From Streptomyces scabichelini (lineage in GTDB: Bacteria; Actinomycetota; Actinomycetes; Streptomycetales; Streptomycetaceae): DNA of 64,000 nucleotides. The notes under the pieces are model-generated. The model worked only from the letters and a program-made list of their open reading frames with translations, was not told where the DNA came from and ran no database searches. The stretch lies in NCBI RefSeq assembly GCF_011045015.1, contig NZ_JAAKZY010000004.1, forward strand, positions 1 to 64,000, in the 5' to 3' direction. The position numbers and the translations under genes are program-made. Positions 60,888 through 64,000 of the stretch are shown here, one piece after another. Within the stretch, counting starts at the first letter, position 1. Every line of letters starts with the position of its first letter.

Positions 60888-61673
60888 ATGGCATCCGACT
60901 TCACGGCGAAGGCTCCCGCTCCGCCGCTGTATCCCAACCAGGACGCCGTGCTCGGCCAGCTGGAGCGCAGGATCCTGACCGGGACGCTGAAGGTCGGCGA
61001 CCGGCTGCCGTCCGAGCGGAGTCTGTGCACCGAGTACAACGTCAGTCGGCCGGTGATCCGGGAGGTGCTGCGAGGCCTGCAGGAGCGGGGCTATATCGAG
61101 ATCCACCCGGGGCGCGGCTCGTTCGTACGGGCCGTGGGGGCGAGCGACCTGGCCCGGCCGCTGGCCCGCATGGCACAGCGCGCCGGGGTCACGCCGAGGG
61201 ATCTGGTCACCGCGCGCACGATGCTGGAGTGCGAGGCGGCGGCGATGGCCGCGTCACGCGGCAGCGATGAGCAGATCGATCTCGTACGGCAGGCACTGGA
61301 GGCCCATCAGGGGGCCCGCGATCTGAACTCGCTGGCCCGCACCGACCTCGCCTTCCACGAGGCGGTGGCCAACGCCACCGGCAACCCGGTGATCGCCGTG
61401 ATGTTCGGTTCCATCCGGACCCTGGTCTACGGGCTCATGCTGCGCAGTCTGAGCGACCGGGCGGTCCTGGAGGCGGGTGACCCCATGCACCAGACGATCT
61501 ACGAGGGCATCGCACGCCGGGACGCCGAGGCGGCGCGAGCGGCTATGGCGGAGCATCTGCGGCTGGCGCTCGACCTCTATGGGACGGACCTGGACACGCC
61601 GCTGGACGATGTGCTGGCGCGGCGGGGCATCCAAGTGGCGCGGCTGGACGACGAGTTGGCGGGCCTGCGCTGA
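60888..61673 (+). CDS. GntR family regulator, FadR/FCD subgroup
   Basis: A 261-residue repressor: winged helix-turn-helix (DAVLGQLERRILTGTLKVGDRLPSERSLCTEYNVSRPVIREVLRGL, then RGYIEIHPGRGSFV) and a C-terminal FCD helical domain with metal/ligand residues (TDLAFHEAVANATGN and late His residues). The ATG at 60888 follows GAGAGGAA; an in-frame start at 60831 lies in the operator. TGGT-N3-ACC sites precede this gene, the ABC operon, the dehydratase and the SDR, so it is the probable regulon repressor, released by a sugar acid. Confidence 0.9.
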   Translation: MASDFTAKAPAPPLYPNQDAVLGQLERRILTGTLKVGDRLPSERSLCTEYNVSRPVIREVLRGLQERGYIEIHPGRGSFVRAVGASDLARPLARMAQRAGVTPRDLVTARTMLECEAAAMAASRGSDEQIDLVRQALEAHQGARDLNSLARTDLAFHEAVANATGNPVIAVMFGSIRTLVYGLMLRSLSDRAVLEAGDPMHQTIYEGIARRDAEAARAAMAEHLRLALDLYGTDLDTPLDDVLARRGIQVARLDDELAGLR

Positions 61674-61719
61674 ACCCGTCCAGCGCTGGAGGGCGAGCGG
61701 GAGTCCGAGGGCTCGCCGG

Positions 61720-62928
61720 TCACCCGCCCGCAGTCGACCGGGACGTCCGGCGCGTGGTGCCCGCGGCCTCCAGGTGTTCCGTACGCAACGCGACTCCCAG
61801 CCCGGGCGCGGTCGTCGGCGCCACCCACCCGTCGACCGGCACGGGCAGCCCTTCGGCCATCAGCCCGTACCAACTGTGGTGGAAGGCGCGTACGGTCTCG
61901 GCGATCAGTCCGTTCGGCTGGCTCGCGATGAACTGGACGGTGGTGGCGAACGACACCGGCCCGGTGCAGTCGTGCGGCGCGACGGCCACGCCGTACGTGT
62001 CGGCGAGCGCGGCCACCTTCCGCGCCTCGGTCAGCCCGCCCGTCCAGCTGATGTCGATGAGGGCCACGTCGATCGCCCCGCTCTCCAGCAGCGGCTTGAA
62101 CGCCCGACGGCCGGCAAGGGTCTCCCCTGTCGCGATCGGCACCGAGGTACGCGCGCGCAGGCTGCGGTAGCCGTCGATGCCGTCGGGCCGCAGCGGATCC
62201 TCCACCCAGAACGGCTCGATGTCCTCCAGCGCGGTCAGGATCTCGACGGCGGCCTTCACCGACCACAGTCCGTGCAGCTCTACGAGGATGTCCATGCGGT
62301 CCCCCGCGGCGCCCCGGATCTCCTCGAGCACCTTCATGCCCTGCCGGATGTCCGCGGGTGAGACGTGCAGCCCGCCGGTCCGCTCGGCGGCGGAGTCGAA
62401 GGGCCAGACCTTCATCGCCGTGATCCCCTCGTCCAGCAGGGAGCGGGTCAGCTCTCCGGGACGGTGCAGGAACGCTTCCAGGTCCTCGTAGCGGTCGGAC
62501 TCCTCGGGCAGCCCCCAGTTGGCCGAGGACTGGCGCCCCTCGTCGCGGATGTAGCCGGTGCCCGCGCAGGTGTTGTAGACCCGCAGCGACTCCTGGGCCG
62601 GACCGCCGAGGAGCGCCGTGACCGGCAGCCCCGCGCGCTTGCCGAGCAGGTCCCAGAGCGCGATGTCCACCGCCCCGTTGCCGCGCGTCTCCGCCCCCGA
62701 GCCGCCGAAGCCGACGTAGGGCGCAAGCAGCCCGGCCACCCGTTCGGGAGCCGGATCCTCGAGGCCGAGCAGCACCGGAGCGACCGACTCATGGAGGTAC
62801 GCCTCGACGGCCTCCGCTCCCCAGAAGGTCTCGCCCAGTCCGTGCAACTCGTCGGACGTGTGGACGAGGACCTGGCAGACGTTGGGCTGGACTTCCGACC
62901 GCACGGTCTCCAGGGCGGTGATGCGCAT
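61720..62928 (-). CDS. Enolase-superfamily (mandelate racemase/galactonate dehydratase-like) enzyme
   Basis: A 402-residue MR-subgroup protein: capping domain to ~125, then a barrel with Lys173 (AMKVWPFD), metal ligands Glu217 (VELHG), Glu243 (WVEDP) and Glu269 (ATGET), and the catalytic His319 (APHD). This is the layout of acid-sugar dehydratases acting on galactonate, fuconate or rhamnonate. The ATG at 62928 follows GGAGG. An operator copy lies 25-35 bases upstream. Convergent with the GntR gene; with the SDR it could form a sugar-acid route. Confidence 0.9.
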   Translation of the reverse strand: MRITALETVRSEVQPNVCQVLVHTSDELHGLGETFWGAEAVEAYLHESVAPVLLGLEDPAPERVAGLLAPYVGFGGSGAETRGNGAVDIALWDLLGKRAGLPVTALLGGPAQESLRVYNTCAGTGYIRDEGRQSSANWGLPEESDRYEDLEAFLHRPGELTRSLLDEGITAMKVWPFDSAAERTGGLHVSPADIRQGMKVLEEIRGAAGDRMDILVELHGLWSVKAAVEILTALEDIEPFWVEDPLRPDGIDGYRSLRARTSVPIATGETLAGRRAFKPLLESGAIDVALIDISWTGGLTEARKVAALADTYGVAVAPHDCTGPVSFATTVQFIASQPNGLIAETVRAFHHSWYGLMAEGLPVPVDGWVAPTTAPGLGVALRTEHLEAAGTTRRTSRSTAGG

Positions 62929-62952
62929 GATCGTCCTCCATCTGGTCATGCC

Positions 62953-62962
62953 GGTCTTACCA
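62953..62962. promoter_or_regulatory. GntR/FCD operator, site 3 (dehydratase gene)
   Basis: GGTCTTACCA, reverse complement TGGTAAGACC, just upstream of the dehydratase start. Confidence 0.65.
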
Positions 62963-63078
62963 GTCAGCCTGGAGCCTGACCGAGACTTCGCGCCGCGTCA
63001 AGCTCGCCTTCCGATTGCGAGAACCCCTCAGGCACCTCTTGACACAGGACAGGCGGGACGGGAGAAAGGAGATCGAGC

Positions 63079-63088
63079 GGTCAGACCA
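63079..63088. promoter_or_regulatory. GntR/FCD operator, site 4 (SDR gene)
   Basis: GGTCAGACCA, reverse complement TGGTCTGACC, 26 bases before the SDR start; the flank AGTAAGACC adds a further half-site. Confidence 0.65.
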
Positions 63089-63113
63089 GTAAGACCGAAG
63101 AGAGGACACCGAT

Positions 63114-63875
63114 GTGCCCCAGGATCTTGTCGGCCGACGCGTGGCCGTCACCGGCGGTGTCGGCGACATCGGCCTCGCGATCGGGTATGAACTCGCCTCC
63201 CGGGGCGCCGACGTCGTACTGATCGACATCGTCGACGAGGCGGAGGCTTCCGCTCGTATCGCGGGCGTGGGTCCGGTGCCGGGCACCCTGCGCCACGACC
63301 TCGCGGACACCACGGACCCGGACGCCGTCACCGCGGCGCTGGCGCGCGTCGACGGTCTGGACACGGCGATCGGCAACGCGGGCATCGTCCGCTCCTCCCC
63401 CTTCCTCAAAATCACGCCTGAGGACTGGCGGGCCCAGCTGGACGTCAACCTCACCGGGGTCTTCCATCTGACCCAGGCGGCAGCCCGTCAGATGGTCGCC
63501 GCCGGCACCGAAGGCCGCATCATTCTCACCGGCTCCTGGATCGGCTCCGTACCGTGGCCCGAAACCACGGCGTACTCCGTCTCCAAGGCCGGTCTCGAGA
63601 TGCTCGCCCGCTCCGCCGCACTTGAACTGGCCCCGCACCGCATCCGCGTCAACGTCCTCGCGCCCGGGATCGTCAACGCCGGTCTGGCCGCTCGCCAGTA
63701 CCGGGAGGAACCGCAGTACCGCGAACGCGTCGACCGGGCGATCCCCCTGGGCGACATGCAGACCACGCGACAGGTCGCCCAGGTCGCGGGATTCCTGTGT
63801 TCTCCAGCAGCCGACTACATCACCGGCACCGTGCTGTCGGCCGACGGCGGATGCTCGCTCGTGGCCGGCGGCTGA
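63114..63875 (+). CDS. SDR family oxidoreductase of the sugar-acid regulon
   Basis: A 253-residue short-chain dehydrogenase: cofactor motif TGGVGDIG, NAG motif IGNAGIV, Ser in ILTGSWIG, Tyr/Lys in YSVSKAG, and end SADGGCSLVAGG. The start is a GTG at 63114 with AGAGAGGA upstream; the nearby ATG at 63112 is out of frame. The operator at 63079 places it under the GntR regulator. It likely oxidises a sugar, a lactone precursor or a keto-deoxy intermediate in the pathway with the enolase-type dehydratase. Confidence 0.9.
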   Translation: MPQDLVGRRVAVTGGVGDIGLAIGYELASRGADVVLIDIVDEAEASARIAGVGPVPGTLRHDLADTTDPDAVTAALARVDGLDTAIGNAGIVRSSPFLKITPEDWRAQLDVNLTGVFHLTQAAARQMVAAGTEGRIILTGSWIGSVPWPETTAYSVSKAGLEMLARSAALELAPHRIRVNVLAPGIVNAGLAARQYREEPQYRERVDRAIPLGDMQTTRQVAQVAGFLCSPAADYITGTVLSADGGCSLVAGG

Positions 63876-63890
63876 CCGGCTCAGGGAGTG

Positions 63891-63934
63891 TGCCGGAAGT
63901 CCCGTCTTCCGGGCGGCCGGCGGGACTTCCGGCA
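63891..63934. terminator. Hairpin after the SDR gene
   Basis: Perfect 14-bp arms TGCCGGAAGTCCCG (63891-63904) and its complement (63921-63934), loop 16 bases, 15 bases after the SDR stop. The last 66 bases of the window show only a possible ATG at 63989 (MPPT), too short to call. Confidence 0.75.
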
Positions 63935-64000
63935 GACGCTCCGGCACCGCCGCGCCCGCTGCCCCCTTCCCGTGGAACCAGGTACCTCATGCCTCCCACC

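Noticed and set aside
1..64000. CRISPR arrays, tRNA or rRNA genes
   Set aside because: No regularly spaced repeats with spacers, no tRNA cloverleaf signature and no rRNA-like sequence noticed on either strand by reading; a tRNAscan/Infernal run would settle it.

Overview
The window is chromosomal DNA from a Streptomyces or a very close relative. Evidence: very high G+C with strong third-position G/C bias, GTG and TTG starts behind purine-rich ribosome sites, 4-base GTGA/ATGA gene overlaps, rare TTA codons confined to a few accessory genes, MsiK-style sugar ABC operons that lack their own ATPase, and secreted enzymes with Tat or lipoprotein signals. About 50 genes, roughly a dozen broken genes and many operators are described. 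I found no rRNA, tRNA, CRISPR array or intact transposase.

Layout. 0-8.9 kb: start of a PabA-type amidotransferase gene leaving the left edge with an antibiotic-biosynthesis-monooxygenase-like gene, then small enzymes, an aldo/keto reductase with divergent LysR gene, a dienelactone hydrolase, a secreted PI-PLC-like protein and a CocE-like hydrolase. 8.9-17.6 kb: a catabolic locus: CitMHS transporter, LysR regulator, class III CoA-transferase plus CitE-like lyase, then an IlvD/Edd sugar-acid dehydratase, a zinc dehydrogenase and an aldo/keto reductase. The same palindrome (ATGCG-N5-CGCAT) precedes both transporter/regulator and transferase/lyase. 17.6-22.7 kb: two-component system divergent from a MacB/FtsX-type ABC exporter. 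22.7-28.4 kb: TetR/MFS and LysR/F420-type oxidoreductase/MFS modules with an ABC remnant between them. 28.5-29.7 kb: a TPP riboswitch followed by a luciferase-like oxidoreductase. 29.8-33.2 kb: GH30 galactanase-like enzyme, decayed esterase, and a TerC gene behind a perfect Fur/Zur-type box.

From about 31 to 55 kb the DNA is full of gene remnants: esterase with internal deletions, FolP fragment, TetR with frameshifts, SMI1/KNR4 remnant, fructokinase in two pieces, beta-glucosidase C-terminus, an SDR/WD40 chimera and a frameshifted TetR. Embedded are two apparently sound systems: a polyol-type uptake and oxidation operon (36.3-43.3 kb, leftward) and a linaridin-like RiPP locus (46.5-52.8 kb): a 96-residue precursor with a PxxxTP motif, a fused membrane/alpha-beta-hydrolase enzyme, a 188-residue membrane-anchored protein, a methyltransferase, a DCC-family oxidoreductase and a LuxR regulator with a TTA codon.

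55.3-63.9 kb: a sugar-catabolism regulon with an (alpha/alpha)6-type glycosidase, two permeases and a binding protein (leftward), a GntR/FCD regulator (rightward), an enolase-superfamily acid-sugar dehydratase and an SDR. Copies of TGGT-N3-ACC lie before all four transcription units, so the regulator probably controls the set. The best candidate for an undescribed system is the linaridin-like locus; next are the riboswitch-controlled luciferase-like enzyme and the CoA-transferase/lyase regulon.
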